Below are positions 17,222 through 25,659 of a stretch of 64,000 nucleotides of DNA, piece after piece. The notes beneath the pieces were generated by a model. The model was not told the DNA's origin. It made no database searches and saw nothing but the letters and a program-made list of their open reading frames with translations. Made by a program: the position numbers and the translations under genes. Source of the DNA: Bacteroidota bacterium (GTDB lineage Bacteria; Bacteroidota; Bacteroidia; Cytophagales; Cyclobacteriaceae); the NCBI GenBank assembly GCA_018267215.1, contig JAFDYX010000035.1, forward strand, positions 1-64,000, in the 5' to 3' direction. Within the stretch, counting starts at the first letter, position 1. Each line of letters opens with the position of its first letter.

Positions 17222-18304
17222 TTAATTTTTCAGTTTTTCAAGCGAATCTACCAGCCACTCGTACTGTTCTTTAGAATGTGCCGGGAAGTTGGCAAAGCGC
17301 AACTGTGTCTTTTTGTTGGCTCCATAGCCATCGCCCGGCTGAATGCCCATCTTCGTTAATTCATTGTTCAGCCAATCTGTTTTTTCCCCGGTGTTGGCAA
17401 CAATTACCGTCTGCGAGCGTGTCTTTTTATCTTTTACAAAGCCAGACAAGAATGGGTGGTTATCTAATATCTGATAAAGTATGGCCGACTTATACTCGGT
17501 TTCCTTCCGGATTGTTTGGATGCCCCGCCTTAAAAAATCTTCTACCACTTTTCCGAGCAGGTATATCCCCAATACATTTGGTGTTTCAGGTGTTTGATTC
17601 TTTTTAGCATTTTGTAAATAAAACGGAAGCGAATGATAGGTGCCGATGCGGTGACCTTGTGCCAAAAGAGATTCTGCTTTCGCCATACAGCGTTCATTGA
17701 CCAGCCAAACGCCTAAACCTGCAGGCAGCCCAAATCCTTTTTGCACTGAAAAAAAGACAGAATCAATTTTTGTATAATCGAATTGAGGATAGGGAAGCGA
17801 GGACACGGCATCCACCACAATTAACGAATGAGGATGAGTAGTTCGAAACTGATTAACAAAATCCATTGAGAGCGATACGCCCGTGCTGGTTTCGTTGTGT
17901 GTTAATCCGATCAGTTCGGTATCTGGATGAACTTTTACATCCGAAGAGAATGCCTCGCCTAACGGAGCCGTTATTTTTTCTGCCGACTTGCCCAGCAGGG
18001 TTGCGATTTCAAAATACCGATTGGAGAAGGAGCCGTTCACCAAATGAAAAGATTTTTCGATTACCAGGTTTTGTATGGATCGCTCCCATATTTCTGTTGC
18101 CGAAGCCGCAAAAAATACATGGAAGTCTGCCGGAGCACCCAGCAAGGTGCGCAGGTTTTCGGTAGTATTTTTAAAAATGGATTCAAACGCTTGGGTGCGG
18201 TGGCCGAGCGAGGGGATGCCCTCGCGAAAAGCTTTGCGCAGGTGGTCTTCTACTGTAAAATAAATTTGCGATGGGCCAGGGCCAAAGTGAGCGGAAGGTT
18301 TCAT
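17222..18304 (-). CDS. Class V aminotransferase (phosphoserine/alanine-glyoxylate type)
   Basis: A 360-residue PLP enzyme of fold type I. I chose the ATG at 18304 because the protein then opens with FGPGPSQIY, the substrate-binding start of this family. The 20 extra residues upstream look like translated leader. Asp165 (VVDAVSS) would contact the pyridine nitrogen, and Lys189 in FFSVQKGFGLPAG is the Schiff-base lysine. It resembles SerC-like aminotransferases, but no serine-biosynthesis neighbour is present, so the exact amino donor is open. Confidence 0.85.
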   Translation of the reverse strand: MKPSAHFGPGPSQIYFTVEDHLRKAFREGIPSLGHRTQAFESIFKNTTENLRTLLGAPADFHVFFAASATEIWERSIQNLVIEKSFHLVNGSFSNRYFEIATLLGKSAEKITAPLGEAFSSDVKVHPDTELIGLTHNETSTGVSLSMDFVNQFRTTHPHSLIVVDAVSSLPYPQFDYTKIDSVFFSVQKGFGLPAGLGVWLVNERCMAKAESLLAQGHRIGTYHSLPFYLQNAKKNQTPETPNVLGIYLLGKVVEDFLRRGIQTIRKETEYKSAILYQILDNHPFLSGFVKDKKTRSQTVIVANTGEKTDWLNNELTKMGIQPGDGYGANKKTQLRFANFPAHSKEQYEWLVDSLEKLKN

Positions 18305-18369
18305 GAAGAAAAAATATTCAGTGTGCAATTTGTGAAAGATTTCGAGAAACAAACTCAAATCCATTTATG

Positions 18370-18377
18370 TATCTTTG
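18370..18377 (+). promoter_or_regulatory. -7 promoter box of the 6S-like RNA gene
   Basis: TATCTTTG matches the Bacteroidota -7 consensus TAnnTTTG at every fixed position. The expected start, about 7 nt downstream (18384), falls just before the closing stem of the RNA. No good TTG -33 box is seen at the usual spacing. Confidence 0.55.
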
Positions 18378-18383
18378 CAACAT

Positions 18384-18597
18384 AATTCCCACTCGGGTTT
18401 GGGACACGTTTGCTGAACCTAACAAATAAACAATACCGGGTGAAGTTTTCTTTTAAAATCAGGCCTCACTCCGGATTTATCCGGAGCCTCGCCCTAACAG
18501 CAGGTTAACAGTGGAAGATTGCAAAAGAAGGCAGCCCAAAACTTGTCTTAATAAGGGTTCAGAAACATCCTGCCAAACCCGGTGGGTTTTATTTTTG
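18384..18597 (+). ncRNA. ssrS: Structured RNA gene, probably 6S RNA (6S-Flavo/SsrS-like)
   Basis: This 220-bp spacer holds no reading frame but folds into one long rod. The closing stem is CCCAC and CGGGTTTGG (18388-18402, one bulged T) with CCAAACCCG and GTGGG (18573-18586). A second stem joins GTTT and CTGAACC (18408-18419) with GGTTCAG and AAAC (18556-18566). A large AT-rich internal bubble lies inside. The apex is a perfect 8-bp hairpin CTCCGGAT / ATCCGGAG (18469-18486). Long closing stem, open central bubble, roughly 190-nt length, a -7 box at 18370 and a T-tract at the end all fit 6S RNA, which binds the housekeeping RNA polymerase. Assignment rests on structure, not on a covariance-model search. 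Confidence 0.6.
18575..18596 (+). terminator. Short intrinsic terminator at the end of the 6S-like RNA
   Basis: AAACCC, a 3-nt loop and GGGTTT, then TATTTTT. The left arm is also used by the RNA's closing stem, so the two structures would compete. It ends inside the tail of the convergent exonuclease gene. Confidence 0.4.
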
Positions 18598-19392
18598 CAG
18601 GCTTTTGAGTTTTAATTCGGTTAGTTTTCTTTTGGTATCCAACGGAAAATCTCCGTTCATCATCCAGTCGTAGTACGATGGTTCTTCTTTAAATACCTGT
18701 GTTACCAGTTTATTTTTATGCTTGCCAAAGTTGAAGATAACCTCGCCTTTGGGGTTCCTTACCATTCTCCCGGATAAATCAACCAAGTCATCGCTGACTA
18801 ATTTAGAGAGCGACTCCATGTCGTTTTTGATCATGCCGATTTTCCGCTCCTGCGTATCGGTTACATCGCTGCCATCGTATTTTTCAATTTGCGCCTGCAG
18901 CACTTCTAAGCAAGCTTGTGTGTCGGCTTCGGCCGAGTGCGCATTGGTCATTTCTTTCCGGCAATAAAACCTGTAAGCCGAGGCCAGGTTGCGCTTCTCC
19001 ATCAGATGAAAAATCCGTTGCGAGTCAATTATTTTTTTTCGTTGATAATCAAATTCTACATCGGCACGCAAAAACTCTTCTACCAACATGGGCACATCAA
19101 ATTTTAAGATGTTGAAGCCCGCCAGGTCGCAGCCCTCCATAAACCGGGCATAGTCTTTGGCCACTTCCTTGAAGGTGGGTTTGTTTTTTACGTCATCGTC
19201 AGTTATGCCATGAATGGCCGTAGATTCTGGTGGAATCGGTATGCCGGGGTTGACACGATTAGATTTACGGATCATCTCACCGTTGGGCATGACTTTAATT
19301 ACTGCGATTTCAATAATACGATCGCGCGAAATATTGATTCCCGTAGTTTCCAGATCAAAAAAACACAACGGTATTTTTAAACTTAATTTCAT
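18589..19392 (-). CDS. DnaQ-like 3'-5' exonuclease
   Basis: A 267-residue DEDDh exonuclease similar to the proofreading subunit of DNA polymerase III and to PolC exonuclease domains. The acidic and His ligands are visible: Asp13 and Glu15 in FFDLETTG, Asp99 in NILKFDVP, His152 and Asp157 in NAHSAEADTQ. A C-terminal segment of about 70 residues (NFGKHKNKLV) resembles the small DUF3820-like tail found on related Bacteroidota proteins. No polymerase domain is attached. It probably works in repair or RNA/DNA trimming. Confidence 0.88.
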   Translation of the reverse strand: MKLSLKIPLCFFDLETTGINISRDRIIEIAVIKVMPNGEMIRKSNRVNPGIPIPPESTAIHGITDDDVKNKPTFKEVAKDYARFMEGCDLAGFNILKFDVPMLVEEFLRADVEFDYQRKKIIDSQRIFHLMEKRNLASAYRFYCRKEMTNAHSAEADTQACLEVLQAQIEKYDGSDVTDTQERKIGMIKNDMESLSKLVSDDLVDLSGRMVRNPKGEVIFNFGKHKNKLVTQVFKEEPSYYDWMMNGDFPLDTKRKLTELKLKSLQK

Positions 19393-19408
19393 TTGTAAAA
19401 AAGAAAAT

Positions 19409-19978
19409 TTATTGAAAGGCAGTCATAGCCCTGTAAAACTGGCCTGATGAAATGCCAATTTTTTTTACGAGTTCTTTCACGGCACTCATGTTCTTTAAAT
19501 CCTCGGTTGTGGCAAACCCCGTCTCGATTTTTTCGTTGGAACTGGAGATTAGCACTGCCTTACCTTGCTTCAGTTCATGTTTTAAAACAGTGTATGGATG
19601 AGTTGAAACATCCGTTCGCTGTATTTTGGCTATTTCTGACGATACGGGATCTTTCTCATCATAAATGATGGCCCCGCTCTTGGGGGTTAGATCGGCCAGT
19701 TTTGAACAGATCGTTTTTTCATTAACCGATAAACCACTGAGTACCAATACATGATGCTGGTATCCCTCTAAAAGATCATTGGTTTCTTCCGGTTCGATAA
19801 TGATGAAGGGGGCGTCCTCTTGCTGTACAGTTTTTGGTGTATAGCAACTGTATTTCTTATGATTGAATTTTAGAACAAACAAGGTGAGTTGCACAATGCG
19901 CGAGCGGTTTTTCCCCAGTACAAGGATGCGCTGTTTATCAATATTTTGCTGATAGATACCTGAAGGAGAAGTTTGCAT
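19409..19978 (-). CDS. Degenerate Mur-ligase (Mpl-like) protein without the ATP loop
   Basis: A 189-residue protein (ATG at 19978; a TTG three codons earlier is less likely). Its order of motifs mirrors the N-terminal and central part of Mpl-type UDP-N-acetylmuramate ligases: RILVLGKNRSR where those enzymes have GTHGKTT, then APFIIIEPEE where they have the Glu-Asp block, HHVLVLSGLS where they have the IALITGI strand, and SGAIIYDEKDP. The P-loop Lys-Thr pair is gone and the C-terminal ligase domain is missing, so it cannot be a working ligase. It sits 16 bp upstream of the exonuclease gene on the same strand. The relation is by eye and moderate. Confidence 0.5.
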   Translation of the reverse strand: MQTSPSGIYQQNIDKQRILVLGKNRSRIVQLTLFVLKFNHKKYSCYTPKTVQQEDAPFIIIEPEETNDLLEGYQHHVLVLSGLSVNEKTICSKLADLTPKSGAIIYDEKDPVSSEIAKIQRTDVSTHPYTVLKHELKQGKAVLISSSNEKIETGFATTEDLKNMSAVKELVKKIGISSGQFYRAMTAFQ

Positions 19979-20042
19979 TACCAGCAAAGTAAATCAAAAT
20001 ACGGAAGGTTTAAAATTGAATTTTTAATCTATTTCAAAAATT

Positions 20043-20051
20043 TTATCCACA
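20043..20051. promoter_or_regulatory. Perfect DnaA box upstream of dnaB
   Basis: TTATCCACA matches the DnaA box consensus exactly and lies about 90 bp before the dnaB start. A -7-like box, TAGGTTTG, follows at 20097-20104. A single box suggests DnaA control of dnaB rather than an origin. Confidence 0.5.
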
Positions 20052-20143
20052 AAAAAATGTTATCACTTTGTTATAGCGTGTCAATAAATACCGCATTAGG
20101 TTTGTCGTGAATAAATAGAAACTCAATACAACAACCACAACGT

Positions 20144-21652
20144 ATGGAGCACCGATCAACGCCTGCGAGGTTAAGTTCCGTGATGAGCGGGGCGGGCAAA
20201 ACCCGTGCGCTTGCCAGAGATATCTCTGAGAGCCTGGGTAAGTTGCCGCCTCAGGCGCCTGATCTGGAGGAAGCGATTTTAGGCGCACTGATGCTCGAAA
20301 AGAATGCGCTTACCGCTGTCATCGAATTTTTAAGGCCTGAGCATTTCTATTCCGACCAGCACAAAGAAATCTTTGCGGCTATCACAGACTTGTTTAAGTC
20401 TTCCGAGCCGGTAGATATGCGTACCGTTGTAGCGCAGTTGCGCAAAAACGGAAAATTGGAAATTGTGGGAGGAGCTTATTATGTGGCTGAGTTGACTTCT
20501 AAGGTTAGTTCTGCTGCCAATATAGAATACCATGCCCGCATTATTATTGAGTTGGCCATCAAACGAGAGTTGATCCAGATTGCCTCGCAGGTTCATCATG
20601 ATGCGTATGAAGATACTACGGATGTTTTTGACCTGCTGGATAAAACCGAATCGTCAATTTTTAAGATATCCGATTCTAACCTGCGCAAGAACTACGACAA
20701 CATGAAGTCGCTGATGCACCGGGCTATTCTAGAACTGCAGGAAAAGAAAAACCATAAAGACGGGCTTACCGGAATACCCAGTGGCTTCACAAAGTTAGAC
20801 CGGATTACTTCGGGGTGGCAAAAATCAGATCTGGTCATTATTGCAGCCCGGCCCGGTATGGGTAAAACTGCTTTTATCGTTTCAGCCTTGCGCAATGCTG
20901 CCGTTGACTTTAACCACCCGGTAGCGATCTTTTCTTTGGAGATGGCCTCACTGCAATTAGTGAATCGCTTGATTTCGGCAGAAGCAGAATTAGAATCTGA
21001 AAAAATTAAAAAAGGTAATCTGGCAGACTTTGAATGGCAGCAATTAGTACATAAAACCGGCCGGTTGTCTTCAGCCCCGATTTTCATAGACGATACACCG
21101 GCACTCTCCATCTTAGAGTTGCGTGCCAAATGCCGCAGACTTAAAGCCGAGAACAATGTGCAACTGATCGTTATTGATTATCTGCAACTGATGAAAGGAG
21201 AGGGTGGCGGAAACCGTGAGCAGGAGATAGCATCTATTTCGCGTACCCTGAAAGGTATAGCCAAAGAACTAAACGTACCCGTTATCGCACTCTCGCAGTT
21301 AAGCCGCGGAGTAGAAACACGTGGGGGCGACAAACGCCCGCAACTTTCTGACTTGCGCGAATCGGGTTCTATCGAACAAGATGCCGACATTGTCATGTTT
21401 TTGTACCGTCCGGAGTATTATAAGATAACAGAATATGAAGATGGCATGTCATCGCAAGGTGTTGCCGAGGTGATCATCGCCAAACACCGGAACGGTTCGC
21501 TGGATAATGTGAGATTGAAATTTATAGGCAAGTACACCAAGTTTGCCGACTACGATTCGCCCGATGGATTTACAGCCTTAAGTAACATCCAAAGCCGCAT
21601 CAACACACAACGCAACGAACCGCCTGCCAGCGGAGATGATACTCCTTTCTAA
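20144..21652 (+). CDS. dnaB: Replicative DNA helicase DnaB
   Basis: A 502-residue hexameric helicase that unwinds DNA at the replication fork. The N-terminal primase-interaction domain covers about 35-140 (PPQAPDLEEAILGALML). The RecA-like core has Walker A RPGMGKT at 236-242, the DnaB block FSLEMAS, Walker B LIVIDYLQLM and the arginine-finger region DLRESGSIEQDAD. No intein is present. Length is typical for Bacteroidota, with a short extra N-terminal tail. Confidence 0.97.
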   Translation: MEHRSTPARLSSVMSGAGKTRALARDISESLGKLPPQAPDLEEAILGALMLEKNALTAVIEFLRPEHFYSDQHKEIFAAITDLFKSSEPVDMRTVVAQLRKNGKLEIVGGAYYVAELTSKVSSAANIEYHARIIIELAIKRELIQIASQVHHDAYEDTTDVFDLLDKTESSIFKISDSNLRKNYDNMKSLMHRAILELQEKKNHKDGLTGIPSGFTKLDRITSGWQKSDLVIIAARPGMGKTAFIVSALRNAAVDFNHPVAIFSLEMASLQLVNRLISAEAELESEKIKKGNLADFEWQQLVHKTGRLSSAPIFIDDTPALSILELRAKCRRLKAENNVQLIVIDYLQLMKGEGGGNREQEIASISRTLKGIAKELNVPVIALSQLSRGVETRGGDKRPQLSDLRESGSIEQDADIVMFLYRPEYYKITEYEDGMSSQGVAEVIIAKHRNGSLDNVRLKFIGKYTKFADYDSPDGFTALSNIQSRINTQRNEPPASGDDTPF

Positions 21653-21755
21653 AAATCAGACTTAATATTTTTTAGGGCTACACTGCTGCAGATCAGAATA
21701 CTTTTGTAATTTGTAATCTGCAATTAGCAATGTATAATCCGTTCAGATTGATAAC

Positions 21756-22748
21756 ATGAAAGCACTTGTTCTTACGGCTCCGGGCCAAATCGAAATGAAA
21801 GATATACCGACTCCAGTATTGACAGCCGGCAGGGTGTTGGTAAAAATAAAAGCTGTCGCCCTGAACAGGCGCGATGCCTGGATCCGGGAAGGTAAATACC
21901 CTAACATAAAGACAGGGATGATTATGGGCTCTGACGGTGCCGGGGTTGTAGAGAATGTATTTGATGATGCCCACAAAGAATGGATCGGAAAAGAAGTATT
22001 GATTAACCCCAACATAGACTGGGGTGCTAACCCCGAAGTGCAGTCTTCTCGATATACCATTCTCGGCATGCCCGTAGATGGCACGTTTGCCGAATATATT
22101 TCTGTGCCGGCAGACAGGCTGCACCACAAACCGTTTCACCTCGATATGCTTCAGGCGGCATCTTTACCGTTGTGCGGGCTTACGGCTTTCCGGGCATTGT
22201 TCAGAAAAGGAGAGTTAAGAGCCGGACAAAATGTATTAATCTCTGGGTTTGGGGGCGGTGTAGCCCAGTTTGCTTTTCACTTTGCCAAAGCAGCCGCAGC
22301 CAATGTATATGTTACTTCTGGCAGCGACAGTAAGTTGGAAAAAGCCATGAAGCTTGGTGCCAAGGGCGGCTACAACTATAAAAACCAGATCAAATACGAT
22401 GACTTGTGGAAAACAAAAGGTGGGTTTGACCTGATCATTGACAGCGCAGGAGGAGATCAGATAAATAATTTCATAAAAATACTCAGGCCGTCAGGAAAAA
22501 TTGTTTTTTATGGCGCTACCAACGGAGTGCCTTCCAAATTAGATTTATACCGCATGTTTTGGAACCAGCTTTCGCTGTTGGGTTCTACGATGGGCAACGA
22601 TCAGGAGTTTGATGAGATGCTGGTGTTTGTCAGCAAACATCAGATCAGGCCGGTAGTAGATTCCATCAGGCCATTTTCAAAACTAGCCGAATCGTTTGCA
22701 GACATCGCCAAGCCTGATAAAATCGGGAAAATCGTTTTTCAGGTTTAA
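21756..22748 (+). CDS. Zinc-less MDR-family NADPH:quinone oxidoreductase-like dehydrogenase
   Basis: A 330-residue medium-chain dehydrogenase/reductase. The GroES-like N-domain (VALNRRDAWIREGKYP) is followed by a Rossmann domain with FGGGVAQFAFHFAKA around 165-180. The catalytic zinc cysteine expected in alcohol dehydrogenases is replaced, as in quinone oxidoreductases. There is no signal peptide. It faces a small TPR gene tail to tail with 2 bp between them. The substrate is unknown. Confidence 0.85.
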   Translation: MKALVLTAPGQIEMKDIPTPVLTAGRVLVKIKAVALNRRDAWIREGKYPNIKTGMIMGSDGAGVVENVFDDAHKEWIGKEVLINPNIDWGANPEVQSSRYTILGMPVDGTFAEYISVPADRLHHKPFHLDMLQAASLPLCGLTAFRALFRKGELRAGQNVLISGFGGGVAQFAFHFAKAAAANVYVTSGSDSKLEKAMKLGAKGGYNYKNQIKYDDLWKTKGGFDLIIDSAGGDQINNFIKILRPSGKIVFYGATNGVPSKLDLYRMFWNQLSLLGSTMGNDQEFDEMLVFVSKHQIRPVVDSIRPFSKLAESFADIAKPDKIGKIVFQV

Positions 22749-22750
22749 GG

Positions 22751-23065
22751 TTACTCACATTCATCGAGAAGCGTCCGGAGTTCGTTTACTGTTTTTTGAT
22801 TTTTCTGTAAAGCAGCTTCCTTGATTCCATTTTCAATGATGCATACGGCCTCATGGATTTGTGACAGGTTGATCTTCAGCATAGCAGCCTGATAATAGGT
22901 GGGCACATAAGCCGGAAATTTTTTCATTAAAAAATCAAAGACCTCCGATGCTTTGACCTGATCTGTTTTCAACAATTCTAAGGCCAGCATATAGTGGTTA
23001 AACGGATCGGTGGGTTCTTCCGCCACAAATTGTTCGAGCAGGGCAATACGTTCAGAAATCATCAT
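22751..23065 (-). CDS. Small TPR-type protein
   Basis: A 104-residue all-helical protein with about two tetratricopeptide-like units (DPFNHYMLALELLKTD and VPTYYQAAMLKINLSQIHEAVCII). There is no signal peptide. Start is at one of the tandem ATGs at 23065 and 23062. It is divergent from etfB, with about 70 bp between starts. It is likely an adaptor for protein contacts, but nothing shows with which partner. Confidence 0.75.
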   Translation of the reverse strand: MMISERIALLEQFVAEEPTDPFNHYMLALELLKTDQVKASEVFDFLMKKFPAYVPTYYQAAMLKINLSQIHEAVCIIENGIKEAALQKNQKTVNELRTLLDECE

Positions 23066-23138
23066 CAAACGATTCGCTTTTCTTCGGGTTAATCATTAAT
23101 CTTGTAGTCGAAAATTAACTCAATATTCAAGATACTTT

Positions 23139-23870
23139 ATGAAAATTTTAGTTTGTGTTTCTAATGTTCCCGATACGACTTCAAAGATCGCCTTTTCAGA
23201 TAACAATACTAAGTTAGATACGAACGGAGTTCAGTTCATTATCGGCCCCTATGATGATTATGCACTGGCTCGCGCAGTAGAACTGAAAGAGACAGCCGGA
23301 GCCTCTGTTACAGTTATCAATGTAGGATTAGTGGAAACAGAACCGACTATCCGCAAAGCATTGGCAATCGGAGCAGATGATGCCATCCGCGTCAATGCTT
23401 TTCCTACCGATTCATTATTTGTAGCCGCTCAGATTGCAGAACAAGCCAAAGGCTACGATTTGATTTTGATGGGACGGGAGTCTATTGATTTTAACGGTGG
23501 TGTAGTGCATGCCATGGTAGGTGAGATGCTCGGCATTCCTTCTGTTTCCCCTGTGATGAAACTGGATATTAACGGCACAAAGGCAACGATGACAATAGAA
23601 ATAGAGGGCGGCAAAGAGCAAGTAGAAGCTAACCTGCCCTTAGTGGCCGGATGCCAGGAGCCCATTGCCGAGTGGAAGATACCCAACATGCGTGGCATTA
23701 TGTCGGCACGAACAAAACCTCTGAAAGTAGTAGAAGCAAAGAGTGTTGAGGTAACTTCTGTTAACAAAAGTTTTGAACTGCCGGCTCCCAAAGGTGCGGT
23801 AAAAATGATCAGTGCCGATAACGTGGCCGAGTTGGTAACAAGGCTGAAAACAGAAGCAAAAGTTCTTTAA
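23139..23870 (+). CDS. etfB: Electron transfer flavoprotein beta subunit
   Basis: A 243-residue EtfB. The start MKILVCVSNVPDTTSKI, the nucleotide-binding stretch ALAIGADDAIRV and the recognition-loop region (GGKEQVEANLPLVAGCQEP, PNMRGIMSARTKPL) are typical. It forms a heterodimer with EtfA, takes electrons from acyl-CoA dehydrogenases and passes them to ETF:quinone oxidoreductase. It is followed by etfA after 56 bp. Confidence 0.95.
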   Translation: MKILVCVSNVPDTTSKIAFSDNNTKLDTNGVQFIIGPYDDYALARAVELKETAGASVTVINVGLVETEPTIRKALAIGADDAIRVNAFPTDSLFVAAQIAEQAKGYDLILMGRESIDFNGGVVHAMVGEMLGIPSVSPVMKLDINGTKATMTIEIEGGKEQVEANLPLVAGCQEPIAEWKIPNMRGIMSARTKPLKVVEAKSVEVTSVNKSFELPAPKGAVKMISADNVAELVTRLKTEAKVL

Positions 23871-23926
23871 GAGTAGCAAGCAACAATCCACATTCAATTA
23901 ATAAATACATTAAGCCCAGTCATACC

Positions 23927-24880
23927 ATGAACATATTAGTATTTGTAGAAACATCGGAAGGAAAAGTAAGAAAAGCATCTTTAGAAGCCATTGCCTATGC
24001 ACACGCTATGAGGGGCACCACCACAGCCATTGCGCTGGGGAAGGCAGATGCTGCAGAACTTCAGGCATTGGGAAAATACGGAGCAGCCAAAGTGCTGCAT
24101 GCTTCTGACCCAAAATTAGATGAACATGTCCCTCAGGTTTATTCGTCAGTTTTGGCAAAAGCCATGCAAGATGAAAATGCTGATCTGCTGCTGCTGGCCA
24201 ACTCATCGCTGGGTACACCTGTGGCAGCCAAAGTGGCCATCAAAACAGGGGCGAGCTTTGTCAGCAACGTAACAGAGTTGCCCGATCTGTCATCAGGTTT
24301 TACTGTGAAGAGAAGTATTTATACAGGCAAAGCATTTGCACATGTTGCAATGACTGGAGCAAAGAAAGTGATCACACTTAAAAAAAATGCGGCAGAGGCA
24401 AAAGAGACGGGAGGAAACGCACAAGTTGTTGCTTATGCAGCAACCTTGAATCAGGCAGACTTCAATACCAAAACACTTTCTACTGAAAAGGCTACTGGAG
24501 ACATTCTGCTGCCAGAAGCAGAAATAGTAGTTTCAGGTGGAAGGGGAATGAAAGGCCCGGAACATTGGGGCATATTAGAAAACTTAGCAAAAGCACTACA
24601 CGCGGCTACCGGTTGCAGCAAGCCGGTAAGCGACATGGGCTGGAGGCCACACCACGAGCACGTAGGCCAGACAGGCGTGAAGGTGGCGCCACAACTTTAT
24701 ATTGCCATCGGTATTTCAGGAGCCATTCAGCACCTGGCCGGTGTCAATTCTTCTAAGTGCATTGTGGTGATCAATAAAGATGCCGATGCACCCTTTTTTA
24801 AAGCAGCCGATTATGGAATAGTGGGCGATGCATTTGAAGTTGTACCGAAACTGACGGAGGCTATTTTGGCCTCAAAATAA
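23927..24880 (+). CDS. etfA: Electron transfer flavoprotein alpha subunit
   Basis: A 317-residue EtfA. The C-terminal FAD domain is clear: VVSGGRGMKGPEHW, ATGCSKPVSDMGWRPHHEHVGQTG, then the signature YIAIGISGAIQHLAGV and VVINKDADAPFF. The N-terminal half is the shared ETF fold. It is in an operon with etfB. A long stem-loop follows the stop codon. Confidence 0.95.
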   Translation: MNILVFVETSEGKVRKASLEAIAYAHAMRGTTTAIALGKADAAELQALGKYGAAKVLHASDPKLDEHVPQVYSSVLAKAMQDENADLLLLANSSLGTPVAAKVAIKTGASFVSNVTELPDLSSGFTVKRSIYTGKAFAHVAMTGAKKVITLKKNAAEAKETGGNAQVVAYAATLNQADFNTKTLSTEKATGDILLPEAEIVVSGGRGMKGPEHWGILENLAKALHAATGCSKPVSDMGWRPHHEHVGQTGVKVAPQLYIAIGISGAIQHLAGVNSSKCIVVINKDADAPFFKAADYGIVGDAFEVVPKLTEAILASK

Positions 24881-24944
24881 TTTTCTGATACAACCTGTTT
24901 TTATCGCAAGCATTTATGCCCGACACACTTGCAAGTCAGAAAAT
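24880..24944 (+). terminator. Nested stem-loop after etfA, possible terminator
   Basis: The 9-bp arms ATTTTCTGA (24880-24888) and TCAGAAAAT (24936-24944) enclose inner arms GCAAG (24906-24910) and CTTGC (24928-24932). An A/T-rich run with TTTTT follows at about 24954. The loop is long for a plain terminator, so this is a weak call. Confidence 0.3.
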
Positions 24945-24985
24945 AATATTCAATTTTTACCTAAATTGAATTTTAAACGATCCCA

Positions 24986-25597
24986 GTGGCGCAAAAGAAA
25001 ATCAAGTTAGAAATATTAGGCCTTTCCTCCAGCCAATCGCAAACCGGATCATTTGCACTTGTACTTGGCGAAACACCCGGCAACAGACGCTTGCCTATTA
25101 TCATCGGTATGTTCGAGGCACAGGCTATTGCCATCGAAATAGAAAAGATTATGCCCAACCGCCCGATGACTCATGATTTGTTTAAATCATTTGCCAGCAA
25201 CTTTCATTTTCGCGTAGAGGAAATAATCATTTCAGATCTGAAGGAAGGCGTTTTCTTTGCCAAAATTGTTTGCAATGACGGGCTTAAGAAAATTGATATA
25301 GACGCCCGTCCGTCTGATGCCATTGCTATCGGCTTGCGGTTTGATTCGCCCATGTACACATACGAATCCATTTTAGCCGAGGCGGGAATTGTCCTTACCG
25401 ATCAGGACGAGGAAGAAAAGGAAAAAGTGGTTAAACCGGAGAAAACAAAAATTAAAAAAGAGCCAATAAAAAGGAGTGGCGAAGACTTTAAAACCTTTTC
25501 TACAGATAAACTACGCGATTTACTGAAAGAGGCTATTGATAAGGAAGATTATGAGCGGGCAGCCAAAATCAGAGATGAGTTGGGAAAGAGAAACTGA
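24986..25597 (+). CDS. Bifunctional nuclease family protein with UVR tail
   Basis: A 203-residue protein with a GTG start. Residues 1-135 are the bifunctional nuclease (BFN, DUF151) domain, seen in LPIIIGMFEAQAIAIEIE, NRPMTHDL and IDARPSDAIAIGLR. A lysine-rich linker follows, then a UVR motif (LRDLLKEAIDKEDYERAAKIRDEL), the helical hairpin by which UvrB and UvrC or McsA contact partners. The BFN-UVR pairing is known in Bacteroidota. The role may be in DNA repair, but the activity has been shown only for distant relatives. Confidence 0.88.
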   Translation: MAQKKIKLEILGLSSSQSQTGSFALVLGETPGNRRLPIIIGMFEAQAIAIEIEKIMPNRPMTHDLFKSFASNFHFRVEEIIISDLKEGVFFAKIVCNDGLKKIDIDARPSDAIAIGLRFDSPMYTYESILAEAGIVLTDQDEEEKEKVVKPEKTKIKKEPIKRSGEDFKTFSTDKLRDLLKEAIDKEDYERAAKIRDELGKRN

Positions 25598-25659
25598 TGT
25601 TTTATCCCGCTCAAAACAAACTGCACTCTGCCAGATAGCTGCAATCTAAGAAAATACAG

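Noticed and set aside
20043-20051. Origin of replication
   Set aside because: Only one DnaA box, no cluster, no AT-rich unwinding element beside it and no dnaA gene in the window, even though dnaB and gyrB are close.
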